From: Hydrangea macrophylla
Taxonomy: Eukaryota > Streptophyta > Magnoliopsida > Cornales > Hydrangeaceae
Length of the DNA stretch: 64,000 nucleotides
Assembly (NCBI GenBank): GCA_033977485.1
Contig: CM066988.1
Span: 136,996,859 to 137,060,858, forward strand
Direction: 5' to 3'
Position numbers and translations under genes: made by a program. The notes below the pieces were generated by a model. That model worked only from the letters and a program-made list of their open reading frames with translations. It was not told where the DNA came from and did no database searches. Positions 34,592 through 47,331 of this stretch are shown in pieces; within the stretch, counting starts at the first letter, position 1; every line of letters begins with the position of its first letter.

Positions 34592-35904
34592 AAAACTGCG
34601 TTCCCAGAATCCGTTGACAGCGCGTATAAGTTGGTACTGCAAAAATTTACGTGAAAGCTACAATAATTCTACAAGGGCGGAACTAGGGTTACCTTGAACT
34701 GCAAAATGGATTGCTGTAGTAGACGAATCGAGAACACGGGCTCGATAACAACTCATGATCTTCTACCGTATTCTTCTGCTGCCAGAATATCGAATTGAGT
34801 GTGGGCTCTATCGAAATCATTTCTGTTTTCTGCTCTCCCTCTTTTACGCTCTCTTTTCTATTCCGAGTTGTAATACTCTTGATGGAAAAATGCAAACTGA
34901 GAGGAGAGCCCAAGCAGCATAAATATAGGCTACGATAGGGACCATAAGAAATCAACAAGGAATAGGCTTCCTTATGGAATTAGGAAACCCTAATTCGAAC
35001 TGAATCAGATTCCTATTTCCATAAATTATAATTCATACCACTAAAGAATTATAATTGCACTCCTACCCTTATCTCAAAAATATATTTCGAGCTCCATGTT
35101 ATTAAATGCTTATTATCTCCCCACGTTAAGATTACAGATATCCATTAATTAAATATCATTACTGAAATTCATATTTAATTAGTCTCTTAAAATTCCTTGA
35201 GATCGTCTACTTATCTTATTTGATATGTCGGATACAAAATCCACCTACAGGGTTTGACATAATCAAAACTTATAAGCTTTTTCAAGAGGATATCATCAAT
35301 CCCAAAATTGAGACATGGATTCCATCATTAATTTATATCCACCACACAATTAATATTGTCACCCAATCCAATGAGATATTGACTCATTTAAGGATCTCGC
35401 CCTTTTAGGGATCAAAGTGTAAATATCAAATGTACGTGTCTATAAATTAACTTAGGATTTAGAGCATAAGCACTCATAATAGCCATGAAGTATTAATTAT
35501 CTTATAAGTCAGTATAAAGATAATTACCCCAAGTCGATCCTGTTTAATACACAAAGTGTACCAGCATAGTGAGTTAAAACTGTACCGTTTCCTGCAGTCA
35601 AGACAAACCTACTACAACACCATGCTGCAGTCCTACCGATGGTGTGTCCAATCCCATCTAAGGCTGTAAACCAGAATCTTACATTCTACAATATCTGATG
35701 GTCTGATCTTCCGTGTGTAAGTCAAACTCTACACACCAAACCACCTACTATGTAGAATAAGAGACACAGATGCATAATATTAAATAAATAATATAATACA
35801 AACATTACCTACACAGATTCTCATAAGAATAGAATAACTGCTTTTTTTGAATGAATAATAAATCAACTACATAAAAGCATGGTTTTTAATATGTACCCCT
35901 AACA
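34592..35904 (-). mobile_element. solo LTR (minus) in C1, related to 56061-57379
   Basis: Minus-strand start TGTTAGGGGTACATA at 35904. It runs to ..cgcagtttt at 34592, where the last seven bases (cctaaca) seen in the sister copy are missing. No internal region. The sister at 56061-57379 is complete and has a 5-bp TSD. Confidence 0.85.
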
Positions 35905-35988
35905 AATGTCACCTATATACGTTGATTGAGAAAGAAGATAACCTTTTGGAGAAAAGGCTACTTCAATCCTCAAAAAATAACGGAGTGG
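35905..35988. repeat. 84-bp duplication, right copy
   Basis: See the left copy at 34508-34591. Same length, with roughly eight differences counted by eye. Confidence 0.85.
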
Positions 35989-38233
35989 ACCTAAGTCCTT
36001 CATTTCAAATCAACGAGCTAATTCAGACTTCAACACTGCAATCCTATCAACATCATCACCAGTAATAATCATGTCATCAACATACAAAGAAAGCATAATA
36101 CGACCAGCAGGGTACACATGATAAAGAGAGCTGAATCATACTCACTCGAGAAAAACCCAAATGAGGTAATCACAGTGGAAAACTTCTCAAATAAAGCTCA
36201 AGGGGCTTGTTTAAGACCATATAAGGCTTTCTTAAGCCTGAAAACTTCACCAGGACCATGAGGAATACCCAGAGGAAGAACCATGTATACCTCCTCTTGG
36301 AGGTCTCTATTCAAGAACGCATATTTGACATCCATCTGAATTATATGCCACTGATGAACAGAAGCAACTGCAATAAGAGTAGGAACAGTAGTCATTTTAG
36401 CAACAGGAGCAAAAGTCTCCTTAATCCATACCATACTACTGGGAAAAACCCTTGGCAACCAATCTTGCTTTGTACCGCTCAACAGACCCATCTGACTTGG
36501 TTTTGATTTTATAAACCCAACGAGAACCAATAGCGCTCTTACCAGAAGGTAAGGGAACCAAACTCCAAGTGTTTGTCTTATATAATGCAGAGAGTTCCTC
36601 TGCCATAGCCTGCTGCCAAAGAGGATCAAGAGCTGCCTTTTTATAGGACAGAGGCTCAGAGAGATCATGAATTGAAGCTAAAAATGAAGCAAAAGAATTT
36701 GAATAACAAGAATAAACAAAATCAGGTGATTGAGTGGACTTACAAGTACGAGCAGGATAGCGAGGAGGTTCCACGGCCTCAGCAGGTGCTTGGGTGGCCT
36801 CTGGAAGGGAGGTAGCATCAGGCGATAAGGCACCAGTATTAGCAGAAGTAGGACCATGAGGTGAGACAATATCAGTGGTGTATGGGGCTCAAGAGGGCAT
36901 ACTATCAGTATCATCAAAGAATGGGTCAAGATGGATGAGATCAGAAAGTCAACTCATGATAATTATCAGGAATAGAAAAGAATGGTATGTGCTCGAGAAA
37001 CACAACATGGCAAGAGACATATTGTTTCTTAGTAACTGGGTCAAAGCAACGATATCACTTCTGACCCTCACCATAACCTAGAAAAACACAAATAACAAAC
37101 TTTAGTGACAATTTGGTACGCTCTACACGAGGTCGAAGGACAAAGCAAGTACAACCAAACACCTTTAAGGAAGAATAATCAGGAGCATGCGCATACAATT
37201 TTTCAAAAGGTGACAGACCTGAGTAGTGAGAGGACATAATTTTATTAATCAAATTGCTAGCAGTAAGGACATCCTCTCGCCAAAATCACTAGGATATATG
37301 CAGATAATAAAAGAGAGGGAGCAGTTTTAACAATATGCTGATGTTTTCTTTCAGCAATACCATTTTGCTCAGGAGTGTCTGTGCAAGAGGACTGGTGAAT
37401 AGTTCCATCTAAAGCAAACAACTCACAAAATTTATGATAGGTATACTCTCCACCTAAATCACATTTAAAACATTTGATGACAGTAGAATGTTGAGTTTTG
37501 ACAAAAGCAAGAAAGGTATTGTAAATATCAAAGAAGTCTCAATGACGTTTCATAAGATAAACCCAATAGTAACGAATGCAATCATCAATAAATGATACAT
37601 AATATAGAGACCCCCCTCTTGTAGTAACAGGAGAGGGTCCCCATACATCAGAATGAACTAAATCAAATGGTGCAAGAGAATAAGAAATACTTCTATTAAA
37701 AGGTAAAGCTAAATTTTGCCAGTTTACAACCACTATAATCAGAAATGTCATGAGTTTGTAAATCTCCTAACTTTCCTGTAGAAGCTAAGTTTTTTTAACC
37801 AGAGGCTGAAACATGACCAAGGCGAGAATGCCATAAATAAAAACTAGACGAAGATGAACTCCAATGAAAGGATGATAAGTCAACACTAGAAGTTGCAACC
37901 ACTGGTACATTGAGCTTATCCAAGATGTATAATCCCCCTTGCCTATGGCCTGCCCAATCAGCGTCAGAGACTGCAGATCCTGCACATGACAAAAAGTAGA
38001 AAAAAATAGACTAAGTAACATGCATCACAAAGCTGACTAACAAAAACAAGATTCATAGTAAGTTTGGGAATGCGGTAAACACTAGAGAGAGATACATAAG
38101 GTGTGACAACAAACCCACCACCTATTAATGGCATGGGAGTACCATCAGCAGGCATAACAGGCAAAGAGGAAGTAGGACATAAGGAAGCAAAAGACGACAA
38201 GTCAGGTGGCATATGATGAGAAGCTCCAGAGTC
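35989..38233 (-). pseudogene. C1 protease end, integrase and RT
   Basis: Minus strand. Protease DSGASHHMPPDL sits at the right edge (38233-38195), cut upstream by the 8-kb insertion. Integrase: SDVWGPSPVTTRGG and SFIDDCIRYYW (about 37680-37560), QNGIAERKHQ (about 37365) and the GLSPFEKLY region (about 37210). RT: LVPLPSGKSAIGSRWVYKIK (about 36570-36510), VYMVLP.GIPHGPGEVF, GLKQAP (36200) and YVDD (about 36085). Stops and frameshifts break it into many pieces. Confidence 0.85.
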
Positions 38234-38238
38234 TAAGA

Positions 38239-39735
38239 TGTTGGGAATATGCCCTCAAACCAGTTAGTTGGACAATGGAATATCATAATGCATTTATGCA
38301 TGTTAGTTCATGAGATAAATATTAGACTGGAATCCTTAAACAACATTGTATGTGGTTCATTTGTGTATGTGATTACACATGTGAGATATGAATCACAAAT
38401 CCTTGTTGTTTTAAATAAGTCACAGTGGATGATAAGTCTGGATAACTTATCAGGTATACACTGTAGCATGATTAACGTCTACGGGGTAGAATGATGAATC
38501 TCATTCATAAGAGTCTTTGACTCTTGGTTAATATGCTAGTGCACTCGGTGCATTGACGGACCTGAGTTAAACCTATTGACACCTAAACGCTGTCACCATC
38601 AATAGGAACTCAAAACTTGTATAGGGATACATGTCCTCAATCCTGAGACAGTTATGGACGCAAGTTGTATGCTTGGTTGCTTTGACTTACCAATCAGTGA
38701 GGTCTTGCAAGATCAACACCTGGGTATCTTGGGTAAATCAAGTATGCAACGTTGGGAACATATATTGTCAAGATGGAATTCTACCCTCTTCAATAAAACG
38801 AAGAGTAAGTATTCTCTCGAGAATGTCACTAGGAGTGATTACTGAGAGCTGGCCAGCCTTGTCAACAAAGTGTTAATGTTGACATGTTTAGTAATCCAAG
38901 CGTAGTGAATGATACTCGAGGAATATAAGATGTACTATCTATTGGGTCGACAGTATCTTAAGACATACATCCCAATGATAGATACGAATACTGCCTGGTA
39001 GAGGGACATCCGTATCATATTATACAAGTCTGGCAATCACTTATGTATGTGTGATTATGTTCTTATGCACTGGAGTGCAATTATCATTTTATAGTGGCAT
39101 TAATGATAATTGATTAATTATTGATTCCTTAGTCAAGAGTAATGACTAGATGGGATAATAATTAATCGGAGCCAGTAATTAAGAACCTAGGAGGTCCCAC
39201 TTTTAGCTCCGCCAGTATGCTTGGAAAGGCAAATGAGAATGCTGTCAAGACTGGTTCGATCGATCGAAGTTGTTTCGATCAATTGAAGTCTAGACAGGTT
39301 CGATCGATTGAACGTGGTTCGATCGATCGAAGTCACTTCGATCGATTGAAAGTAAGGTTGGTTCTGGGAATCTATAAATAGGGCAGCTACGTCCAGAAAT
39401 AAGGGTTCATCATTTTTAACGTACGAGTTGTTGTAGAACCTGTTTAGAGTTCCCAAACCTTCCCTATTCTCACTATTAGGGTTTCCACCAACCCTAGCCA
39501 CTCTGGGAGCATTCAAGGAGACATAAGGGTGAAGATCTCTTAGAGGTTGCTGCTGCACATTGAAGGAGAAGGACTAAATCAGAATTGGGTTCAAGACCAT
39601 AAGGTAATGCACCTGTCCCCTCTCCTGTATGCATCTATAGAGTTAACGAGTAGTAGATCCAGACAACAAATAAAAGTTTTGAACTTTGTTTTTCCGCCGC
39701 GCATTTAAAACTATTTTAAATCTGTTTTTCCTACA
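38239..39735 (+). repeat. 5' LTR of the 8-kb element
   Basis: Starts tgttgggaatatgccc and ends ttcctaca, 1497 bp. TATA at 39372-39380 (ctataaata). Five TCGA-centred palindromes end about 20 bp upstream of it. Confidence 0.95.
39255..39350 (+). promoter_or_regulatory. array of TTCGATCGATCGAA-type palindromes in U3
   Basis: Five 14-bp palindromes start at 39255, 39274, 39299, 39318 and 39337 (spacing 19, 25, 19, 19), immediately upstream of the TATA box. Two are perfect, three have one or two changes. Confidence 0.8.
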
Positions 39736-39737
39736 AT

Positions 39738-39750
39738 TGGTATCAGAGCC
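39738..39750 (+). other. PBS (initiator tRNA-Met type)
   Basis: tggtatcagagcc starts two bases after the LTR end; it is the common plant LTR-element PBS. Confidence 0.9.
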
Positions 39751-39905
39751 TCACTTGTTTGGATCTATAGATGCGTTTTGGAACACTAGTTTTGATTTGC
39801 ATGTTAAATTTAGGACTGTTTTCAAAACTCCATCGTCACAGATCCGTTTCTGCAGTGTTTATGCAGCAGAATACAAATCTGTGATTGCATTGGATGCAAG
39901 GTGGG

Positions 39906-40165
39906 TTCGATCGATCGAAGTAGTCTCGATCGATCGAACATCGTCTGTTCTCAAGCGATCGAACTAGTTTCGATCGATCGAACTTTGGTTCTGTTCGATC
40001 GATCGAATGTTGGTCGATCGATCGAGACTGCTCTTTTGTCCAGGTGTTCAGTTTACAGATTTAAAGGTTTTAAAACATTTACTTTAAATTTTTATTTATT
40101 CTGTAAGTTTTTCAAAACATTCTGTGAAACTGAAAGTTCAATCGATCGAACCTTTTCGATCGATC
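39906..40165 (+). promoter_or_regulatory. second palindrome array, in the leader between PBS and gag
   Basis: Six palindromes start at 39906, 39925, 39950, 39969, 39994 and 40013, a strict 19/25 alternation. Two more lie at about 40138-40170. The motif is the same as in the LTR. Confidence 0.8.
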
Positions 40166-40170
40166 GAAGT

Positions 40171-41514
40171 GTGACAGAGAATTGTGATGTTGTTTTTAGT
40201 TCTAATTTAGTATGTAAAGAGTTTATATACTATGTGAATCAATTAGGGGTTCCAATGATACATTTATTTGTTATATATGCATGGATGTGCATGCGACTAA
40301 CCCTTTTGTAGCAAGTTTAGTCCGCTATTTCCCATGGCACCAAGACTTTTAAATTTTGTATTTAATTGTTTGAGATTGGTGAATGATGAATGTATTATTT
40401 TGGTTTGGTTTTAAAGGCATGTGTAAAGGGCGCTGCAACTTCAATCCTACGAAAAGGAAAGTCGCACCGGTTTTCCTAGCCTTTTATTTTGATGTTGATA
40501 TTTTGATTCTAGATAAATTGTAAGCTTCGAAAGAAGCATAGGATCAATGTAGTAGATTTAGAAATTCCATGAAGATGGAGGAGCAAGCCGTTGTCCATGA
40601 AGATGGAGTCGGAGGCAATTAAACCAAGAAGAAGGTTCTATGGATATAGAGCCATGGGAGATAGAGGCATTGTTGAATGTTTTTATTTCATTTTAGTATT
40701 TTGTTTTATGTGCTTAGTTGTGATTGGCATTTTATATATTGTTACTACTTGCATGCACGTAAAACAAGTTTTCTAAAATTAAATTCAAAACATTTTTCCA
40801 ACACATTAGTAAACACTTGATGTTTATGGGCAATGTGAAGAAACATTTTTTTCTTTCAAATTGAAAAATTCCTATTAGTTCATTGTAAGTATGAGAAATA
40901 CTCTGTGTTACTCATTTATGAGTGATCATTCCATACGGAGGATATTTCTTATTGATTACTAGATATGAACTTCTTATAAAAATCTAGTGGGGGAGGGACT
41001 TATTTTATAACTCCCACGGTCTTCCATAAACGGTTCATTGTAAGGTGGATAGTATATTCTGTGTCACCCAGCCATGGGTGATCATTCCATACGGAGGATA
41101 GACTATTCATTGGTTACTAGATATGAACTTCCTTTGGATAGAATCAATGAGACGCGTTAGAGGGTGACCACTACACTGAGGCACTACTTGAGGCGGTTGT
41201 CATTGGATTCTAGTTAATGGTAAACACTAGCTAAGCTATGGGTAAGGGATTCCACACAGAACATTATCCAGAAACTTAGAGACCAAAAGTTCAGGAGTCA
41301 TGAATTGTTTTGTAAGAGTTGCATGACATTCGTGATGGGTTTCCCAATCAGGCTATGAGGTTATGATCGCCACACGGAGACTTAACTTCATAGGCTTGAC
41401 ATCCTGAAGACAATTAATGAGTTGGTTAAGGGAATTCCAATGTATCATATAAATTGTCATATTCATGATTTCCATATTGTAATTCTGTTACATTATTTGT
41501 ATTTCAGATTCATA
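40171..41514 (+). other. long 5' leader with a ~75-bp duplication
   Basis: Noncoding. A unit with gatcattccatacggaggata and tactagatatgaactt occurs at about 40900-40976 and 41055-41133. Confidence 0.6.
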
Positions 41515-42385
41515 ATGTCTAGCCCACTTGTTATAACCATGATCCAGAATAAGCTAATTGGAAACAACTACGTTGAATGGAAACTAGCTGGAACTGGATG
41601 AATTGTTAACTGCTAATGGATGTAAATACGTTCTTACCATTCCCTGTCCACCTATTCCATGCTATGACACCCCAACTGATCTTGCGGATCAATATTGGCA
41701 GTGGATAAGATTTGATGGTATAGCTCGCTCTAGCATCTTAGACTCTTTGTCTGATGTGTTGAAGCAGCAACATCAACCTTTGAACACTGCTCGTGCTATA
41801 ATATTGAATCTCGAGGAGATGTTTGGGGAGCTGAGTCGAACTGCAAGGCTTAGAGCCTTGGAGTTAGTCATGGACACCAGAATGTTGGAAGGAACTTCTA
41901 TAAGAGAGCATGTTTTTAAAATGATTACTTATTTCAAAGTACTGGAAGTTCTGGGTTCCGACATTGATGGTGAGACTCAAGTTGACATAATCTTGCATTT
42001 GTTGCCTTCATCATTCACTCAATTTAAAAAGGTTTTTAAAATGAGTAAAATAGTTTTTTCAACAAGTGAATTGATGAGCTCTCTTGAGGCAACGATGGAT
42101 ATAGTCAAAGAGGAGTCAAATGTTCAAAACATTGGAATGGCTTCATCTTCTGGAACTAAGCCTAAGAGCATAAGTTCAGAGAAGGAGAAGCAAGACTCAA
42201 GGATAGGTGAGCCTAACCCAATTATTAGGAAGAAGGCAAGACTTAGAAAGGGAAAGGCTGGTGCCGTGCCAAAAGGAAAGTGTTTCCATTATGGCATGAG
42301 AGGGCATTGGAAAAGGAACTGTGTGGAATACTTGACTGCCAGAAGGCAAGGTATGATCCTTTCACTAGTTTTTGAAGAAAGTTGA
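41515..42385 (+). pseudogene. gag of the 8-kb Copia element (UBN2 type)
   Basis: ATG at about 41515 opens a frame reading MIQNKLIGNNYVEWK; a frameshift near 41585 moves to the frame that then stays open to 42385. The core has LNLEEMFGELSRTARLRALE, MLEGTSIREHVFKMITYF and DIDGETQVDIILHLLP. The C-terminal zinc knuckle reads CFHYGMRGHWKRNC, so the second metal Cys is Tyr. A UBN2-type gag would coat the RNA. The nearby gag fragment at 25930-26465 is a relative. Confidence 0.85.
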
Positions 42386-42812
42386 AAAACTGATACTTCA
42401 ACTACTATGGGCACTAATTCTAAATTTTCTAATTATATCTGTAATTGTTGCAGGGAATTGGAAAATAAGAATGTGCAGTGATTAGAAGATCTTGATTGCC
42501 TTTTGGGATCTGATGCAAGAGTTGCTATTAGATTAATAGTTTTATATTGTAATAAAACTTTGGAGTTATTAGATCGATTTCAGTTTTGAATTAATGAATA
42601 ATATTTATTCTTTTGATTTTGGTACTGAGATTCTTGATTAAAAGAAAGCGTTCTTTTATGTGATCGAATTAACTTGTCAAGCAAGTATCTCATCGATTTA
42701 CTCTTGTTTCTTATATATTATCTAATGTAGTATTTAAATGACTCATGGGTATTTTACCATCTAAAAGGATAGCACCCTCAACTAAATCTATAACTTTTTG
42801 GTTTTGAAGTTA

Positions 42813-43040
42813 GATCATATTTAATCTAAATAGGATAAATGGGGAGTAAAGGATTGGATCCTAAACTCTTTTGGTTGCTAAGACCATTGCCTATTTGTCA
42901 ATCCTATTTAGAGAGTAAATGTGATCAGATCATATTAATCTAAATTAGGATAAATGGGGAGTAAAGGATTGGATCCTAAAACTCTTTTGGTTGTTGAGAC
43001 CACTACCTGTTTGTCAATCCTATTTAGAGGATAATATGAT
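42813..43040 (+). repeat. 115-bp tandem duplication
   Basis: Two units (from 42813 and 42928) sharing aaatggggagtaaaggattg and tttgtcaatcctatttagag. It lies in the pol-less middle of the element. Confidence 0.85.
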
Positions 43041-43869
43041 CATGTGACTTTTCTTTTGAAAATCACACGACCAAGAACTTGTTAGAATTAGGACATACTC
43101 ATGTATGTAGGGCAATAAACATTAGAGTTGAAAAGTAGTTTCGGCTACTTTGGATACTGATATACATTTACTTATTGCATCTTCATCCTCAATTTTGAAG
43201 AAATTCAAAAGTTTTGGAATGAAGAGTAATTGGTAAAAGAATATCGTTGCCTTTTGATTTGATCAAAATGGTAAGTATCTGTCTAATGCGTTTATTGTCT
43301 ATAAGAGATAAGAATGAAATTCTTTCTCGACAGTCTACACCTAGTGTGCCTTCACGGGATGGTGTAGCAGGTAGAAGGAACTATCTTCTTTTAGATATGA
43401 CTGGGTCATGGGATGAGTCATTTAGAGTTACTACTGTTCCTTGTTTTTCTCGATGGAACTACAATGTATATACTGGATCTTATTCAAAAGCAAATCTTTT
43501 CAATAGACATCCCCAAAGTTGTGAAAAGAATGCGACTTCTTTCTCATGGTAACTTTGGATAAGGATGTCTAGCACTTTGGTGTAAAGAAATGATGAGCCT
43601 TTTTGAATCTAGATTAGAAGTATAATACTTTTGTAGTGTTTCCAGAGAAAACAAAAGTTGGTTGGAGACCAAATTTTACAAAGGAAAGATAATATAAAAG
43701 AGTAAAGTAATTTATATCTTAAAGCAATCTATAAATCATCTAGAACTAAAATCTACTACCTCTTCATCTGTTCCTACATCGGTACTTCATTCTAGTGGGA
43801 GAATTCTTAGCGTTGCTAAAATCTCCTTGTGCATTTAAGTTTTGTGATAAGGAAGCTCCGGTATATGAT

Positions 43870-44710
43870 TTGCATAAGTCTACGGACTTAAGCAATCATC
43901 CAGAGATAAGGACATCTGTTTTGACATGTTGGTCAAAATACTTTGGATTCGTCTAAAGTATGAATGTGGCTTAAGTGGATGAAAGGATCCTTGCGCAAAG
44001 GAAGTGTGGTGGTGATTATGGTTCCTCATATTGATAATATCTTTATCATTGCGAGATGTTAAAATTGTGTTATCAGTGGTTGAGGTTAAGTTTTTACAGT
44101 ATACTTGATATTTGTGATCTCGGTGAGGCGAGCTATAATCTTTAGATTTTTGCTCATTCAAGATCGGAAAGTTAAGATAATGAAATTATCTCAAACTTCT
44201 ATATCAGAAAGTTGCTGGCTAGATTCAACGTAGAACATTTCGATAAAGGTTTTTCACCTTTGAACATAACCTATTGCTCTTTCAAGACTTGTATCTTGGG
44301 ATACAAGATGAAAGAGGTCGCATGAAAGGTATATCATAAGCCTTCGCCATTGATAAACCTTGTATGTGATATTAGGTATGGATATCAGTTATACCATTAA
44401 GGTTGTTCACAGATATCAGTCCAAATGAAAATTCAGTTTTATGAACTATCATAAGGTATATATTCTCTAGGACTTGATAAAGAACTAGAAGATATATGCT
44501 AGGTGATGGTGTTTTGGACAATGTTTGAATTAGCTTTACTGGATACATGTCTGGTGACGTCTTTTGTCTAGGGATATAGTATAACATGAAGATGTTCTAC
44601 TATGGATTGTTTCAGTCGATGATCATCAGTCCCTTTACAAAACCTTACGGGCAAGGATTTGACATGTCACGTAGATAATGCTATTGTTGATTTAATACTA
44701 TATGGTTATG
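43870..44710 (+). pseudogene. highly degraded pol remnant of the 8-kb element
   Basis: Short blocks recall copia RT/RNase H: a DLGEASY-like block near 44118 and a C-terminal TGKDLTCHVDN-like block near 44655, in several frames with many stops. 42386-43870 holds nothing recognisable beyond the 115-bp repeat. Confidence 0.5.
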
Positions 44711-44726
44711 AGTGCAAGTAGGAGTT

Positions 44727-46239
44727 TGTTGGGAATATGCCCTCAAACCAGTTAGTTGGACAATGGAATATCATAATGCATTTATGCATGTTAGTTCATG
44801 AGATGAATATTAGACTGGAATCCTTAAACAACATTGTATGTGGTTCATTTGTGTATGTGATTACACATGTGAGATATGAATCACAAATCCTTGTTGTTTT
44901 AAATAAGTCACAGTGGATGATAAGTCTGGATAACTTATCAGGTATACATTGTAGCATGATTAACGTCTACGGGGTAGAATGATGAATCTCATTCATAAGA
45001 GTCTTTGACTCTTGGTTAATATGCTAGTGCACTCGGTGCATTGACGGACCTGAGTTAAACCTATTGACACCTAAACGCTGTCACCGTCAATAGGAACTCA
45101 AAACTTGTATAGGGATACATGTCCTCAATCCTGAGACAGTTATGGACGCAAGTTGTATGCTTGGTTGCTTTGACTTACCAATCAGTGAGGTCTTGCAAGA
45201 TCAACACCTGGGTATCTTGGGTAAATCAAGTATGCAACGTTGGGAACATATATTGTCAAGATGGAATTCTACTCTCTTCAATAAAACGAAGAGTAAGTAT
45301 TCTCTCGAGAATGTCACTAGGAGTGATTACTGAGAGCTGGCCAGCCTTGTCAACAAAGTGTTATTGTTAACGTGTTTAGTAATCCAAGCGTAGTGAATGA
45401 TACTCGAGGAATATAAGATGTACTATCTATTGGGTCGACAGTATCTTAAGACATACATCCCAATGATAGATACGAATACTGCCTGGTAGAGGGACATCCG
45501 TATCATATTATACAAGTTTAGCAATCACTTATGTATGTGTGATTATGTTCTTATGCACTGGAGTGCAATTATCATTTTATAGTGGCATTAATGATAATTG
45601 ATTAATTATTGATTCCTTAGTCAAGAGTAATGACTAGATGGGATAATAATTAATCGGAGCCTGTAATTAAGAACCTAGGAGGTCCCACTTTTAGCTCCGC
45701 CAGTATGCTTGGAAAGGCAAATGAGAATGCTGTCAAGACTGGTTCGATCGATCGAAGTTGTTTCGATCGATTGAAGTCTAGACAGGTTCGATCGATTGAA
45801 CGTGGTTCGATCGATCGAAAGTTCGATCGATCGAAGTCACTTCGATCGATTGAAAGTAAGGTCGGTTCTGGGAATCTATAAATATGACAGCTACGTCCAG
45901 AAATAAGGGTTCATCGTTTTTAACGTACCAGTTGCTGTAGAACCTGTTTAGAGTTCCCAAACCTTCCCTATTCTCACTATTAGGGTTTCCACCAACCCTA
46001 GCCACTCTGGGAGCATTCAAGGAGACATAAGGGTGAAGATCTCTTAGAGGTTGCTGCTGCACATTGAAGGAGAAGAACTAAATCAGAATTGGGTTCAAGA
46101 CCATAAGGTAATACACCTGTCCCCTCTCCTGTACGCATCTATAGAGTTAACGAGTAGTAGATCCAGGCAACCAATAAAAGTTTTGAACTTTGCTTTTCCG
46201 CCGCGCATTTAAAACTGTTTTAAATCTGTTTTTCCTACA
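44727..46239 (+). repeat. 3' LTR of the 8-kb element
   Basis: 1513 bp, 16 bp longer than the 5' LTR because it has a sixth palindrome. Preceded by PPT aagtaggagtt (44716-44726). Confidence 0.95.
45743..45854 (+). promoter_or_regulatory. palindrome array in 3' LTR (six copies)
   Basis: Starts at 45743, 45762, 45787, 45806, 45822 and 45841, spacing 19, 25, 19, 16, 19. Confidence 0.8.
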
Positions 46240-46244
46240 TAAGA

Positions 46245-47331
46245 CCCAAATACCTGAGGACATACCTAAAGATATACTAAGTGAAGATGTGGCATAACAT
46301 GTGGGTATGTGGCAAGAAACTTCTGAAATTGCTCAGCAATGGAGGTCATGGGCGGAGTGGATAGGGGAGGGAAACCGGGTCTAAATGAGTCTGATGCTGG
46401 TACAATTGCTGTAGTGTTAGGCTATGGAGGCCTATACGAACGCTGCTGAGATTGGTGGTCAGATTTCCAGTGAGAAGGCTGAGGTTGCTGTTGTTGTGGT
46501 GGTCGACTATGTGAGGGCTAGTTGCTGCTATTGGGCTAGTTTGCTCAACCCAACCTAGGACATTGAGCCTTCCAATGACCCTTCTCCTTACAGTAGCTGC
46601 ATACATCACTACCAACTCTCGAGTAAGGCTTATTCTGATTGTTGGACGGTGGTCAAAAAAGGGCTACTAAAATAGACAGAGTAGAGTCGGGGAAAATTCC
46701 CTTTCCAGACTGAGTCTTGAGACGTATTTCCTCGGCTACTAACTCATGGAATTAACTGACGGAAGTGGGCTACAATGGAGAATGGACCCACTAAGGCCCT
46801 CAAAATCATTACCTAGAGCCATCAAAAACTGAACTAGACATTGTTCCTCCCTACTAGCAATATATGGTGCAAATGCCCGCAATTCGGGCGAGTCCATTAG
46901 AGCCAACTGATCCCAAAGATCTGTCATTATAGAATAGAACTCCTTAATACTCAAATTTTTTTGTTCAAGGGCACGAATATTACACTCTAAATGGTACCAT
47001 TTTGCAAAATTGGACTGTGTAAACAATTTAGCCAAATGATCCCACACCTCCATTGCATATTCAAACTTTGCCAATTGCATACCTATTGAGGGAGCAATGG
47101 AGTTGTTGATCCAAGTAATGATTTTTGAATTGTTTGTTTCCCAAACATCTAGCAATTTTGCAAATTTATCAGCCTTTTCATTCTTAGGTCTACTAAAATC
47201 TCCATTGATATAACCACACATCTTCTTCCCCTTCAAAAAAAATTTCATCACATAATTTCAATATGCAAAATTCTTTCCATCGAGTTTAACACTAATCGCT
47301 TGAAGCGAATCATCACGTTCAGTAGCCATTA
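46245..47331 (-). pseudogene. C1 gag and zinc knuckle
   Basis: Minus-strand ATG at 47331 (MATERDDSLQAISVKLDGK). A TGA at about 47260 replaces a codon after NFAY. Then VMKFFLKGKK, KFEYAMEVWDHLAKLF and SIKEFYSIMTDLWDQL follow. A frameshift near 46745 precedes the knuckle CSYCKEKGHWKAQC (about 46600-46558). A UBN2-type copia gag. The 8-kb element lies immediately downstream. Confidence 0.85.

Larger units (their letters stand above)
38239..46239 (+). mobile_element. 8.0-kb Copia-type LTR element nested in C1, TSD taaga
   Basis: LTRs at 38239-39735 and 44727-46239 are nearly identical, so insertion was recent. TSD taaga at 38234-38238 and 46240-46244. PBS tggtatcagagcc at 39738-39750; PPT aagtaggagtt directly before 44727. 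It carries a frameshifted gag and only traces of pol, so it is non-autonomous. It inserted in the protease motif of C1. Confidence 0.95.

Noticed and set aside
39255..39350. CRISPR-like array
   Set aside because: Short palindromes with variable short spacers inside a plant LTR; no cas genes, no long direct repeats.
40591..40776. 61-codon frame with a hydrophobic segment in the 8-kb leader
   Set aside because: Single short frame in a leader, hydrophobic because of T-rich sequence; no supporting evidence.
43247..43552. 101-codon frame in the 8-kb element
   Set aside because: No similarity to copia domains that I can recognise; likely chance within degraded sequence.
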